This document shows positions 25,943 to 34,666 of a DNA stretch of 64,000 bases, piece by piece. The notes under the pieces are model-generated. The model did not search any database. It was not told the origin of the DNA and saw only the letters and a list, made by a program, of their open reading frames with translations. Origin of the DNA: Streptomyces sp. NBC_00178 (GTDB taxonomy: Bacteria; Actinomycetota; Actinomycetes; Streptomycetales; Streptomycetaceae); the NCBI RefSeq assembly GCF_036206005.1, contig NZ_CP108143.1, positions 186,001 through 250,000 of the forward strand, written 5' to 3'. Every line of letters starts with the position of its first letter. Position 1 is the stretch's first letter. The position numbers and the translations under genes were made by a program.

Positions 25943-26416
25943 ATGGACACGCGACTGAACTACTTCGCCGACCCGATCGCCGCCAAGGCCCTCAAGCACC
26001 TGATGTCCGCCGGCAAGGCTCTCAAGGAATCGAGGCTGCCGGCAGCGACGCAGGAACTCGTGGCGCTGCGCGTCAGCCAGATCAACGGCTGCGCGGTCTG
26101 CATCGACATGCACACCAAGGAAGCCGCCGCGGCCGGCGAGACCCCGGTGAGGCTGCACCTGGTGGCGGCGTGGCGGCACGCCACGGTCTTCACCGAGGCC
26201 GAGCGTGCCGCCCTGGAACTGGCGGAGCAGGGAACCCGGATCACCGACACGCCCGGAGGGATCAGCGACGCCGTCTGGGCACGAGGTGCGCAGCACTACG
26301 ACGAGGAGCAGCTCACCGCGCTGGTGGTCCTGATCTCCTTCATGAACACGGCGAACCGGCTGAACATCATCGCCCGTCAGCCCGCCGGCGACTACGAGGT
26401 GGGCCGCTTCCACTGA
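25943..26416 (+). CDS. AhpD-like carboxymuconolactone decarboxylase-family protein
   Basis: A 157-residue all-helical protein with the AhpD redox motif CAVCIDMH (Cys-x2-Cys and His, about residues 51-58), after QELVALRVSQING. Members reduce peroxides or serve as alkylhydroperoxidase partners. ATG 25943 follows GGAGG at eight bases. It stands alone on the plus strand after the secreted-protein pair; the gap shows no clear promoter. The physiological electron donor is unknown. Confidence 0.9.
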   Translation: MDTRLNYFADPIAAKALKHLMSAGKALKESRLPAATQELVALRVSQINGCAVCIDMHTKEAAAAGETPVRLHLVAAWRHATVFTEAERAALELAEQGTRITDTPGGISDAVWARGAQHYDEEQLTALVVLISFMNTANRLNIIARQPAGDYEVGRFH

Positions 26417-26603
26417 CGGACGAGGCGCCCCTGGCCCCGCGCTGAACGGTACGGGGGGTTGTACCGACGGACAGGTACGAGCGCCGGGTGCAGGGGGCGC
26501 GCAGAGGACGCGGAAAGCAGTTGTGAACGGTGTGTTTGGAAACGCCGAAGCGGTAAAGACGGTGCGTTGACACAATCTTTATACGAGAGGTAGGAGACGC
26601 ATC

Positions 26604-26879
26604 ATGGGCATCCTCGCCTGGATCATCATCGGACTGCTCGCCGGCCTCATCGCCAAGGCGCTGATGCCGGGCAAGGACCCCGGCGGCATCATCATCACGA
26701 TGCTCATCGGCATCGCGGGCGGACTCCTCGGCGGGTGGCTCGGCAAGGTCATATTCGGCGTCGACTCCATCGACGGGTTCTTCGACGTCTCCACCTGGAT
26801 CGCCGCCATCGTCGGGTCGATCATCCTCCTGGCCGTGTACCGGGTCATCACAGGCAACCGGCACTCCCGTCGCGCCTGA
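26604..26879 (+). CDS. GlsB/YeaQ/YmgE-family stress membrane protein
   Basis: A 91-residue integral membrane protein with three hydrophobic helices: AWIIIGLLAGLIAKAL, then IIITMLIGIAGGLLGGWLGK, and IAAIVGSIILLAVYRVI. The Gly-rich pattern is the transglycosylase-associated/GlsB family, induced by general stress in many bacteria. ATG 26604 is preceded by GAGAGGTAGGAG. It is monocistronic and closed by an unusually strong bidirectional terminator. Confidence 0.92.
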   Translation: MGILAWIIIGLLAGLIAKALMPGKDPGGIIITMLIGIAGGLLGGWLGKVIFGVDSIDGFFDVSTWIAAIVGSIILLAVYRVITGNRHSRRA

Positions 26880-26897
26880 CACCGCACAGGCGGACAC

Positions 26898-26940
26898 GAA
26901 AAGGGATGCGCGCCCCCCGAGGGGGCGCGCATCCCTTTTC
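26898..26940. terminator. Perfect 20-bp-arm bidirectional terminator
   Basis: Arms of 20 bases around the 3-base loop CGA. The stem begins with GAAAAGGG and ends with CCCTTTTC, so both strands have a terminal U-rich run. This is the classic intrinsic terminator form, rare in such GC-rich DNA. The rest of the 408-bp gap to 27287 has no gene. Confidence 0.95.
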
Positions 26941-27287
26941 TCCCGTCCCCCGAGCGGCGAAGTCCGAAGCGGGGCGGGCCCGCCGCGAACACCGTCTCCG
27001 CGGCCCCGCCGACCGCCTCGGTGGACCGCTCTCACGCCGCACAGCCGGATCAGTGGCCCGGAGCTGGTGAACCCGGGCCTGGTCGGGGGTGCGCCGCGCG
27101 GGCGATCCGGCAGCGGGCCGGGTGGGCCGGCCCCCGGGACACACGCCGCTCATCCCCGCGCTCTGCTCGCCATGCGGTCGCGGACCGGCGGATTTATCGT
27201 GGCCTGGCAGTCGTCGGGTCCCACCCCTCCGAGGAATATCGAACTTGCGTTCCTTCTGGCGAAGTTCGGAATCGACAGGAGCCGTCC

Positions 27288-28001
27288 ATGAACGCCACAC
27301 GGAAAGTCGCCGTCATCACCGGTGCGTCGGGGGGCATCGGGGCGGCACTGGTGAAGGCCTACCGCGCCTTGGGATACGCCGTGACCGCGACCGGCCGTAC
27401 CGCCCCGTCGACGAGCGATCCCGGGGTGCTCGCCGTGGCCGCCGACGTGGCCGAACCCGGTACCGGCGCGCGACTGGTCGAGGCGACCCTCGAGCGTTTC
27501 GGCCGTGTCGACACCTTGGTCAACTGCGCCGGGGTCTTCGTGTCGAAACCCTTCACCGAGTACACCGACGCGGACTACGAGGTGGTCATGGGGTCGAACG
27601 TCCGCAGCTTCTTCGAGGTGTCGCGCAGCGTCATCTCCGCGATGCTCGCGCGCGACGACGGTGGTCACGTCGTCAACATCTCGACCAGCCTCGTCGACAA
27701 CGCCGACGTAGAGGTCCCCTCGGCACTCGCGTCCCTCACCAAGGGGGGTCTCAACGGCGTCACGAAGTCACTCGCGATCGAGTACGCCACCCGCGGGATC
27801 CGGGTGAACACCGTCGCTCTCGGCGTCATCCGGACACCGATGCACCCGACCGATCCCGACGGCTTCCAGGCGGCACGCCACCCGGTGCGTCGCATGGGCG
27901 AGGTGGACGACGTGGTCAGGGCCGTGCTCTACCTGGAGCAGGCACCGTTCGTGACCGGCGAGATCTCGCACGTGGACGGCGGCCAGAGCGCAGGTCACTG
28001 A
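27288..28001 (+). CDS. SDR-family protein lacking the catalytic tyrosine
   Basis: A 237-residue SDR fold. The cofactor motif TGASGGIGAALVKAY is at residues 11-25, VNCAGVF near 82-88, and the active-site Ser lies in HVVNISTSL. Where the YxxxK motif is expected, the sequence is PSALASLTKGG: Lys is kept but Tyr is replaced by Ala. The C-terminal FVTGEISHVDGGQSAGH is typical. It may be a binding or regulatory protein, or an enzyme with another proton donor. ATG 27288 has AGGAG six bases upstream. It stands alone. Confidence 0.85.
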   Translation: MNATRKVAVITGASGGIGAALVKAYRALGYAVTATGRTAPSTSDPGVLAVAADVAEPGTGARLVEATLERFGRVDTLVNCAGVFVSKPFTEYTDADYEVVMGSNVRSFFEVSRSVISAMLARDDGGHVVNISTSLVDNADVEVPSALASLTKGGLNGVTKSLAIEYATRGIRVNTVALGVIRTPMHPTDPDGFQAARHPVRRMGEVDDVVRAVLYLEQAPFVTGEISHVDGGQSAGH

Positions 28002-28064
28002 CACACGGACGGCGTCGGAGCGCAGGGCACTCATGAGGCGCGCGCTCCGCCGCCGCCCGGGCGG

Positions 28065-28763
28065 TCAGCCGAGGATTGCCAGCATCCGCTCACCCAGCAC
28101 GGCGGCGGATGCGGGGTTCTGACCGGTGACGAGGTTGCGGTCCTCGACCATGTAGGGCTCCCACATCGGCCCTCGGCTGTACTGGACGCCGACCTTCTCC
28201 TTGAGTTCCGTCTCCAGCAGCCAGGTCGCCCTGGAGGCCAGGCCGACGCCCTCCTCCTCCTCGTTGGTGAAGCCGGTGACCTTGTAGCCCTTGAAGGGCG
28301 ACACGCCGTGGATCCTCGTGGCCAGCAGCGCCGCCGGGGCGTGGCAGACGATGAAGAGGGGATTGCCCGACGCGAGCTGCGCCGTCAGGAGCCGCCCCGC
28401 GTCCGCGTCGTAGGCGAGGTCCGACATGGGACCGTGGCCGCCGGGCAGGTAGACCGCGTCGTAGTCCTCGAGGCGGACGTCGGACAGCTTGAGCGGCCGC
28501 CGCATCACTTCGGCGTCGCGGATGATGGCCTCCAGATCGAGGGCCCCCTGCTCGCCGCCCGCCATGGAGGGGCGCAGGCTCATCATGTCGACGTTGGGGG
28601 TCGTACCGCCCGGTGTCGCGACGACGACCTCATGGCCGGCGTCGGTCAGTTGCTTGTACGGGCTGGCGAACTCCTCGGCCCAGTACCCGGTGGCGTACCT
28701 CGTGCCGTCCTTGAGCACCCAGTACGTCGCTCCGCTCACGATGAACAGGATCTTCGCCATCAC
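28065..28763 (-). CDS. DJ-1/PfpI-family protein (Hsp31-like)
   Basis: A 232-residue type 1 glutamine-amidotransferase-like protein. The nucleophile elbow is IVCHAPAALL (Cys about 142), the conserved acid is in YLPGGHGPMSDL, and the N-terminal strand is AKILFIVSGATYW. The length and the inserted GYWAEEFASPYKQL helix suit the Hsp31/glyoxalase-III-like branch, which removes methylglyoxal damage or acts as a chaperone. GTG 28763 has GGAGG seven bases upstream; ATG 28760 is the next codon and equally possible. Confidence 0.9.
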   Translation of the reverse strand: MMAKILFIVSGATYWVLKDGTRYATGYWAEEFASPYKQLTDAGHEVVVATPGGTTPNVDMMSLRPSMAGGEQGALDLEAIIRDAEVMRRPLKLSDVRLEDYDAVYLPGGHGPMSDLAYDADAGRLLTAQLASGNPLFIVCHAPAALLATRIHGVSPFKGYKVTGFTNEEEEGVGLASRATWLLETELKEKVGVQYSRGPMWEPYMVEDRNLVTGQNPASAAVLGERMLAILG

Positions 28764-29154
28764 TCATGCGCCTCCACTCAGGCCCTTTGGTGCGATTTGC
28801 CTACCTTTAGCCTAGGGGGGTGCTCGTTCGGGCGCACGCGTTGCGGATTCCGGCCGCCCGCGCGGTGCGGCACGGGCGGGCGGCAGCCGGGGAGGCGGCC
28901 GGTGGCGTGCACTTCGGCCTGTGTCAGGATGGCCGGGCCGAAACCGGTCGTGTCGCCCGCGAACCGCAGGCCGGACGCCACACCGGGAGGCAGCGGCAGC
29001 TGTCGACGACGCCCTTGACCGCACGGATCCGTGCATGGGTCGGGCTCGCGTCCGGCACCGCGGGGCAGCGGGCGCCGGACCGCCTCGCACCGGCTTTCGG
29101 GCCGATGCGCACACACCGCCGACCCGGCGCCCACCGCACCCGAGGAGCACACCC
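28764..29154. other. Divergent region between DJ-1-like and hypothetical genes
   Basis: A 391-bp stretch. Just before the DJ-1-like gene the sequence turns AT-richer (TACCTTTAGCCTAGG near 28,802), the likely promoter area. The remainder has no recognisable signal, repeat or gene. Confidence 0.5.
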
Positions 29155-29844
29155 ATGGCGCAGAAGACACCCGATGCTGTCCTCGCCGACAGCTGCCGGT
29201 GGGTCGCGCACTCCACGTGGGAGGCGGCCTACCGTGCCGCGCACGACGACGCTCCCGCGGAACCCGACGTGCAGAAGCGTGTGGAGATCCTCGTGCACGA
29301 CACGGACTTCATCGACCTGGCGCTTCGCGGCAACCAGTGGCGCAACATCAGCCGTCTCCTGGCCGCGTTCGCGGAGGCCGGCACCGCGGGCGACCCGGAC
29401 GTCTCCACGTTCTACACCCACACCTATTACCTGGCCCCCGGCGAGAACCCGCCGGAGCATCCGGAGCAGTGGAAGGGCAAGCTCACGTTTCCCGCCCCTC
29501 CTGAGACCGTCGTCCCGCCGACCGCGAGAAAGGTGTCAGCGGTGCCCGCCGTCGCTTCCCGCCGGTCCCAGCGCGAGGCGGCGTACAACGATCTCCTCGT
29601 CGTCGCCGCGAAACTGGACAGCACCCGCCGGAAGGGCGGCAGGAAGGTGCTGCCGCACGACACCGCGGCCATGCACGCCGTGCGCCTCGCCGCCAGTCTC
29701 CTGTGGCCGCGGGTGGACGCCCCGGCCCCGCCGTTCTCGCCCCGGCGGACCGACCGCCTCGTGAAACTGGTCGGGCGATGGCACGATGCCGCTCTCCACC
29801 CGGAACGGCTCGACCGGGATGAGGCGGCCGACAGCGCGTCCTGA
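29155..29844 (+). CDS. Hypothetical protein
   Basis: A 229-residue protein that I do not recognise. The N-terminal half (about 1-110) is helical with many aromatic residues (CRWVAHSTWEAAYRAAHDD, LALRGNQWRNISRLLAAF). A Pro-rich linker (about 100-125) leads to a second helical half with basic stretches (RRKGGRKVLPHD). No signal peptide or membrane segment. ATG 29155 is well supported by GAGGAG seven bases upstream. It converges with the beta-lactamase gene, with 23 bp between. Confidence 0.75.
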   Translation: MAQKTPDAVLADSCRWVAHSTWEAAYRAAHDDAPAEPDVQKRVEILVHDTDFIDLALRGNQWRNISRLLAAFAEAGTAGDPDVSTFYTHTYYLAPGENPPEHPEQWKGKLTFPAPPETVVPPTARKVSAVPAVASRRSQREAAYNDLLVVAAKLDSTRRKGGRKVLPHDTAAMHAVRLAASLLWPRVDAPAPPFSPRRTDRLVKLVGRWHDAALHPERLDRDEAADSAS

Positions 29845-29867
29845 GGCGCGGGGCGCCGGCTCCCCGG

Positions 29868-30815
29868 TCACAGCCCCTGCGCGGCGAGTGCGGTGAGCGC
29901 GACGCGGGCCGCTCGCGCGACGAGCGTGTCCTGCGGTTCCGCTTCGCGGGTGGCGCGCCGGGTGAGCACGGCCAGCGTGACCGGCTCGGCGTCCGGCGGC
30001 CAGAGGACGGCGATGTCGTTGCGCGTGCCGTAGCCGCCCGTGCCGGTCTTGTCTCCCACCACCCAGCCGTCGGGGGCACCGGCGCGGATCAGTGCGTCGC
30101 CGGTCGTGTTGCGCTTGAGCCAGTCGGTCAGCACCGCCCGCTTGTCCGCCCCGAGGACGTCGCCGAGTACGTCGCCGAGCGCGTAGGCACGCAGGTCGGC
30201 GGCGAGGGCGCGCGGTGAGCTGGTGTCGCGGGGATCGCCGGGCGCCGCCTCGCTGAGTTCGGTCTCGTAACGGTCGCAGCGGGTGGTGAGGTCGCCGAGG
30301 GCGGCCAGTGCGTTCTGCAGTCCGGCGGGGCCGCCGAGTTCCCGCAGGAGGAGGTTGGCCGCGGTGTTGTCGCTGTGACGCACGGCCGCGTCGCACAGCG
30401 CCCGCAGACCGAGTCCTGTGCGCACGTGCTGTTCGGTGACCGGGGAGTTGGCGACGAGGTCCCCGGGACCGTACCGGACGTGCCGGTCGAGTCCCTGGAG
30501 CGGATGGGCCTCCAGCAGCGCGCCCGCCATGAGCGCCTTGCAGGTGGAGGCGTAGGCGAAGCGCTCGTCGGGGCGGTGGCCGACGGAGCGGCCGCTTCCC
30601 GTGGCGAGCGCGTACACGCCCAGGCGGGCGCCGTACTTCCGCTCCAGTCCCTGGAAGGCGCGCGCCGTGCGGTGTGCGGAGGTCCGCGAGGGCGCGGTGC
30701 CGGACGGGTACGGCGGAGCGGCGGCCGGGGCGGGCGCATCGCACGCCGTCAGGGGGAGCGCCACGAGACCGGCCAGTACGGCGAACGCGGATCGGCGGCT
30801 GGGAGGGGTGGGCAC
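29868..30815 (-). CDS. Class A beta-lactamase (putative lipoprotein)
   Basis: A 315-residue class A serine beta-lactamase that hydrolyses penicillin-type antibiotics. The lipobox-like LPLTAC lies near residues 20-25. The active-site S-x-x-K is STCK (Ser90, Lys93), the SDN loop is HSDNTAAN, the omega-loop Glu is in ETELSEAAPGDPRD, and the K-T-G is DKTGTGGYGTRND. All catalytic elements are present, so it is probably active. GTG 30815 is the start with only a poor ribosome site; this start is less certain. It is next to the azole-peptide cluster but shows no functional link. Confidence 0.92.
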   Translation of the reverse strand: MPTPPSRRSAFAVLAGLVALPLTACDAPAPAAAPPYPSGTAPSRTSAHRTARAFQGLERKYGARLGVYALATGSGRSVGHRPDERFAYASTCKALMAGALLEAHPLQGLDRHVRYGPGDLVANSPVTEQHVRTGLGLRALCDAAVRHSDNTAANLLLRELGGPAGLQNALAALGDLTTRCDRYETELSEAAPGDPRDTSSPRALAADLRAYALGDVLGDVLGADKRAVLTDWLKRNTTGDALIRAGAPDGWVVGDKTGTGGYGTRNDIAVLWPPDAEPVTLAVLTRRATREAEPQDTLVARAARVALTALAAQGL

Positions 30816-31028
30816 GGGGGTGGCGGTGTCCTGCCTTCAGGGGGTCGGTGCACGGCCGGCTGATCGATCTCCGGCGACGGGTGGGGTTCCGCGGCGCAAG
30901 AAGCGTCCGACGTGCTTCTCCTCGCCAGCGTAGGCCGGACGCGCCCGTCGCCTGCGGACAGGACCGCCCGTGTCGCGCCTCCCCTCCCGCGGCTCACCCG
31001 ACGATGTCCTGTGACGCCGCGGCGCGTC

Positions 31029-32291
31029 TCACCGCACGTCCGGGCGGGTGGCCGGATCGTCGCCCAGCCGGTCCAGTGCCGCGGCCGTCAGCGCCGCGAT
31101 CGCCGCCGGCAGGGCGGTGCGGACGTCCGGGGCGAAGCGCGGGGAGTGGTTCGGCGGTATCTCGGCCGGTGACTCCGCCCACTGCCTGCGGCCCGTCGTG
31201 CCGAGCATCCAGTAGGCCAGGGGGATTCCGGCTTCACCGTGTACGGTCACGCCGGCGTCGCCGTAGAGGGGGAAGTCCTCGGCCGCCATGGACGCGGGCC
31301 AGGTCATGACGCGTTCCGGCCCGTACAGGGCCGTGTGCGCGGACCGGATCGCCTCGGTCGCCACCGGGTCGGTCCGGAGGGCCGGGGAGCGGGACAGCGC
31401 GGTCAGGTCCGGGTCGCGCGGGCACGCGGAGGCCGAGCACTCGGCCCGGACGATCCGGTCCAGGGCTCCCAGCGCCCGGTCCAGGGTCTCGTCGGTGAGC
31501 GCGCGCAGGCCGATGCCGAGTTCCGCGGTGTCGGGGACGACGTTGACCGCGGTGCCCGCCCGGACGGTGCCGACGGTGAGCGTGAGCCGGTCCCCCGGTG
31601 CGGTCTCGCGGGAGGCGATCGTCTGCAGACGGCCGATCACGGCAGCCGCCGTGACGACGGGGTCGACGGTGAGGTGCGGGGTGGCGGCGTGACCGCCCCT
31701 CCCGTGCAGGACCACGCGCAGGGCGGCGCTCGCCGCGGCCATCGGGGTGTGCGGACCGCCGTGGGCGATCATTCCGGCGGGCAGGGGCGCCGCGTGCTGG
31801 GCGAGCACGATGTCCGGGCGGCCGCAGCGCGCGTACAGGCCGTCCGCCAGCATCGCCCGTGCCCCCGTGAGCGTCTCCTCGGCCGGCTGGCCGACGACGA
31901 CCAGGGTGCCGCGCCAGTGGGCGGTCGTGCGGGCCAGCAGATCGGCCGCGCCGGTCGCGGCGGCCAGATGGAGGTCGTGACCGCATGCGTGCATGGCCCC
32001 GTTCCCGCTGGCGTACGGCAGGCCGGTCCGCTCGGTCAGGGGCAGGGCGTCCAGTTCGGCGCGCAGGTACACCCGCGGGCCCTCGCCGTTGCGCAGGACG
32101 CCCGCGACCCCGTGGCCGCCCATCCCCCGCAGGACGTCGAACCCGGTGGCGGTGAGCCGGTCCGCGAACAGGGCGGCCGTGCGGCTCTCCCGGCCCGACA
32201 GTTCCGGTGTGCGGTGGACGTCCAGGTAGAGGGTGAGGGCCGGGCGGACCGCCGGCGCGAGGTGGGTGAGCGCGGGATGGTTCTCGGTCAC
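31029..32291 (-). CDS. M20-family metallohydrolase (amidohydrolase)
   Basis: A 420-residue M20 peptidase/amidohydrolase. Metal-site motifs are MHACGHDLHLAAA, then GQPAEETLTGARAM, HGRGGHAATP and a late MAAEDFPLY. Members cleave N-acyl amino acids or dipeptides. GTG at 32291 is the likely start because GGAGG lies six bases before it; the ATG two codons earlier (32297) directly touches the GGAGG and is a poor start. It is divergent from the azole-peptide precursor (165 bp apart), so it may serve the pathway by trimming the leader remnant, deacylating an end or conferring self-protection, or may only be a neighbour. Not found in best-known goadsporin-type clusters as far as I know. Confidence 0.88.
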   Translation of the reverse strand: MTENHPALTHLAPAVRPALTLYLDVHRTPELSGRESRTAALFADRLTATGFDVLRGMGGHGVAGVLRNGEGPRVYLRAELDALPLTERTGLPYASGNGAMHACGHDLHLAAATGAADLLARTTAHWRGTLVVVGQPAEETLTGARAMLADGLYARCGRPDIVLAQHAAPLPAGMIAHGGPHTPMAAASAALRVVLHGRGGHAATPHLTVDPVVTAAAVIGRLQTIASRETAPGDRLTLTVGTVRAGTAVNVVPDTAELGIGLRALTDETLDRALGALDRIVRAECSASACPRDPDLTALSRSPALRTDPVATEAIRSAHTALYGPERVMTWPASMAAEDFPLYGDAGVTVHGEAGIPLAYWMLGTTGRRQWAESPAEIPPNHSPRFAPDVRTALPAAIAALTAAALDRLGDDPATRPDVR

Positions 32292-32456
32292 GGACATCCT
32301 CCGCGGTGGGCCGGCTTCGGACCGCTGGCGTCGCGTGCCAGCGATGTGTGAGTGCGGGGCGTGCCGAACGGTGAGCGGCGGGCGGTGGAATGGGGCCGTA
32401 CACCCCACGCAGGCGGCCTTCCCCATCCCGGCGGGCCCGACCCGGAGGAGACACCC

Positions 32457-32627
32457 ATGGACAAGGACCTGAGCACCCTCGCCGACGAGATCCTGGAGCT
32501 CGAGGCCGAGACCTTCGAGATCTCCGACTACTCGGACGCGAGCGAGGTCGTGCTCGCCGGTTCCACCAGCACCAGTTCCACGTCGACGTGCAGCTCCACC
32601 ACCAGCACCACCTCCTGCTCGGCCTGA
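32457..32627 (+). CDS. RiPP precursor peptide, Ser/Thr/Cys-only core
   Basis: A 56-residue precursor. The acidic leader (about residues 1-35: MDKDLSTLADEILELEAETF, then EISDYSDASEVVLAG) has the FEISDY-like, E/D-rich style of thiopeptide and azole-peptide leaders, with LAG just before the core. The last 21 residues are ten Ser, eight Thr, two Cys (positions 45 and 54) and a final Ala: STSTSSTSTC, SSTTSTTSCS, A. Every core residue but the last can become an azole or dehydroamino acid. ATG 32457 has GGAGGAG six bases upstream. It converges with the modification operon. Confidence 0.9.
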   Translation: MDKDLSTLADEILELEAETFEISDYSDASEVVLAGSTSTSSTSTCSSTTSTTSCSA

Positions 32628-32657
32628 CCGGACGTCGGTCAGCTTGCAGGCGCGAAC

Positions 32658-32690
32658 GCCCGGGATCCGTCCGCTCGACGGATCCCGGGC
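32658..32690. terminator. Bidirectional terminator between precursor and YcaO no. 1
   Basis: Perfect 14-bp arms GCCCGGGATCCGTC and complement with a 5-base loop, set exactly between the convergent precursor (ends 32627) and the operon's last gene (ends 32711). It should stop both transcripts. Confidence 0.9.
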
Positions 32691-32710
32691 TTCTCCGTGC
32701 CCGCACGGGT

Positions 32711-34666
32711 TCACGGGAAAGGGTGCGGGACTCTCCGGATCTCGGCGTCCGTCAGGTCCGTCGTCCGGTGGCCGCCGCGCCTCAGCGCCGTACGCAGCCG
32801 GGGCATGAGCGGGGCCCGCTGCCGGTTCCAGCCGAAGTCGATCGGCAGGAGTCCCGGCACGAGGGTGCTGACGGTGCGCAGGCCCATGCGCGCCTGTTCC
32901 GGCGTGGTCTGGTCGACCGCGATCACGTCGTGGCCGGCCCCGGCGAGCTCGCCCACGACGGCGTGCACGTCGTCGCGCAGGTCCCCCGTGCGAGGGCGCC
33001 GCGAGGTCTCCCACCGCCGGTAGACGTCGTCGAAGGGGCGCACCGCCAATGGTTCCAGGTAGCTGCGGGCATGGGCGGCCATCCTGGGCAGGCCGTACAG
33101 CTGGGCGTGGTCCTTGAGGTGGCGGACGCGGTGGAAGTCGTCGGCCATGGCCTCCAGTTCTCCGCGGCGCTCCGCGGTCTGGCGGGCCAGGTGCGGGATG
33201 TAGGTGAGGACTTCCGAAAGGGCGCCCTCGACAGCGGACCGGGGGTCGAGCGAGGCGGCTGCCGCGAAGGACAGGGTGCCGGGGCCGCCGTCGCGGCGTA
33301 CGGCGACGGCGGTGGCGACCGGGATCTCCAGGTCGATCCGGTTGTCCAGGACGTGGACGTCGTAGCCCTGGAGTGCGGCCCGTTCGGCCATGGCGGCGGC
33401 GGTTCGGCCGCCGACGGTCGCCAGGTCGACCTCGGTGAGGCGGGCGTTGCCGTACCAGGCGTTCAGGAACGCGTCCCGTTCGACGAGTTCGAGGAGGCCG
33501 CCGAGGACCGCCTCCTCCAGGCAGCCGCCGATCGCGCATCCGTTGGAGCATTCGAAGACGAAGTTGTCGGCCGCCAGCCCCGCGCTGTAGTAGACGAGGC
33601 GGGAGGGGACGAGGACCGGGCGGTCGTCGCGCAGGGACCAGCCCCACTCCCAGGGAATGGCCCGCTCCGGGTCGAAGGGATCGACCAGGGGGTCGTCGCG
33701 ATACGTACGCGGATCGTAGAACCCGCAGGTGGCGGGGTCCACGGCGTCGGCCTTGAGGTCGTTCCAGGAGCCGGTGACGGGCGTGGTGCGGCCTCGCCGG
33801 TGGGTTCCGGCGTAGCGTTCCAGGCCTTCGAGGAAGGCCAGGGTGCGGCTGGTGGAGAAGGCGTTCTCCTGTCCGCTCCAGGTCACGTCGTTGAGTCCGG
33901 CGTAGCCGCGTACGAAGACGCTGCCGGCGACCGGGGCGGTGGTCGGTGAGGTGACGTTCAGCCAGGTGCCGCCGCCGAGAGCTCCGCAGACCGGGTTGGC
34001 GAGGGCGTTCTCGGGGATCGGGTACGAGGAGGCGGCGCGCAGCCGGTAGGTGCCGGGGTCGGGTTTGGGGCGGGTCTCCAGGGTGAGCGGGCGCGGCCAC
34101 GCCGGGGTGGTCCGCGGCGCGCAGTCCGGGCAGAGGGGATCGGCCAGGAGCGGGTACGTCCGCACCTGGAGCGTCGCCAGGTCGAGCCGGGACACCTGCG
34201 GGAGGGTGCGGTCGGCCGGGCCGGTCGCGGGCGGTTCCGGGGCCGGGCCGTCGTCCAGCAGTGCGGCGCACAGCGCGGCGACGGCGTCGTAGGTGTGCGC
34301 GCTGAACAGGGGCCAGGCGCCCGCCGGGCGGGGGCCGTCCGGGCCGCCCGTCTCCAGGGCGTCGCGTTCCGAGCGGCTGCGGAGGCGTTGCCAGCGCAGG
34401 GCGAGGCAGCGTCCGCAGGCGGGGGCGGTGCCGTCACCGCCCCAGGGGCCGATCAGCACGGCGGAGGCCGTGAGGTGGACACGTGCCTCGGCCCGCAGGT
34501 GGGCCCAGGTGTCGGCGGCGCCCCGGTGTCCGAGGGTGGCCGCCGCGTCGGTGGCGCCGACGGGGACGACGGGGACCTCCCGGCCGAGGCGGTCGGCCAG
34601 TGCCGTGCGGAGCGCGTCGCGTGCCGTCTCCATGGGCCGGGGCAGCGCCCGCGCGGGGGCGCTCAC
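32711..34666 (-). CDS. YcaO cyclodehydratase no. 1 with N-terminal zinc-ribbon region
   Basis: A 651-residue ATP-dependent cyclodehydratase that turns Cys/Ser/Thr into azolines. An N-terminal region has two cysteine pairs, CGRC (84-87) and CPDC (179-182), resembling the zinc tetrad of ThiF-like partner proteins. The YcaO domain begins about 215 and contains TLAFLEGLERYAG, FVFECSNGCAIGGCLEEAVL and GLLELVERDAF (ATP/Mg ligands). The C-terminus is PHPFP, the proline-rich end expected for azoline-forming YcaOs. GTG 34666 overlaps the permease stop (GTGA). Last gene of the operon. A related YcaO is encoded at 43142. Confidence 0.92.
   Translation of the reverse strand: MSAPARALPRPMETARDALRTALADRLGREVPVVPVGATDAAATLGHRGAADTWAHLRAEARVHLTASAVLIGPWGGDGTAPACGRCLALRWQRLRSRSERDALETGGPDGPRPAGAWPLFSAHTYDAVAALCAALLDDGPAPEPPATGPADRTLPQVSRLDLATLQVRTYPLLADPLCPDCAPRTTPAWPRPLTLETRPKPDPGTYRLRAASSYPIPENALANPVCGALGGGTWLNVTSPTTAPVAGSVFVRGYAGLNDVTWSGQENAFSTSRTLAFLEGLERYAGTHRRGRTTPVTGSWNDLKADAVDPATCGFYDPRTYRDDPLVDPFDPERAIPWEWGWSLRDDRPVLVPSRLVYYSAGLAADNFVFECSNGCAIGGCLEEAVLGGLLELVERDAFLNAWYGNARLTEVDLATVGGRTAAAMAERAALQGYDVHVLDNRIDLEIPVATAVAVRRDGGPGTLSFAAAASLDPRSAVEGALSEVLTYIPHLARQTAERRGELEAMADDFHRVRHLKDHAQLYGLPRMAAHARSYLEPLAVRPFDDVYRRWETSRRPRTGDLRDDVHAVVGELAGAGHDVIAVDQTTPEQARMGLRTVSTLVPGLLPIDFGWNRQRAPLMPRLRTALRRGGHRTTDLTDAEIRRVPHPFP

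Noticed and set aside
29868..30815. Beta-lactamase as part of the azole-peptide pathway
   Set aside because: All penicillin-hydrolysing motifs are normal and the gene is separated by over 200 bp from the M20 gene; it is more likely an ordinary resistance gene.
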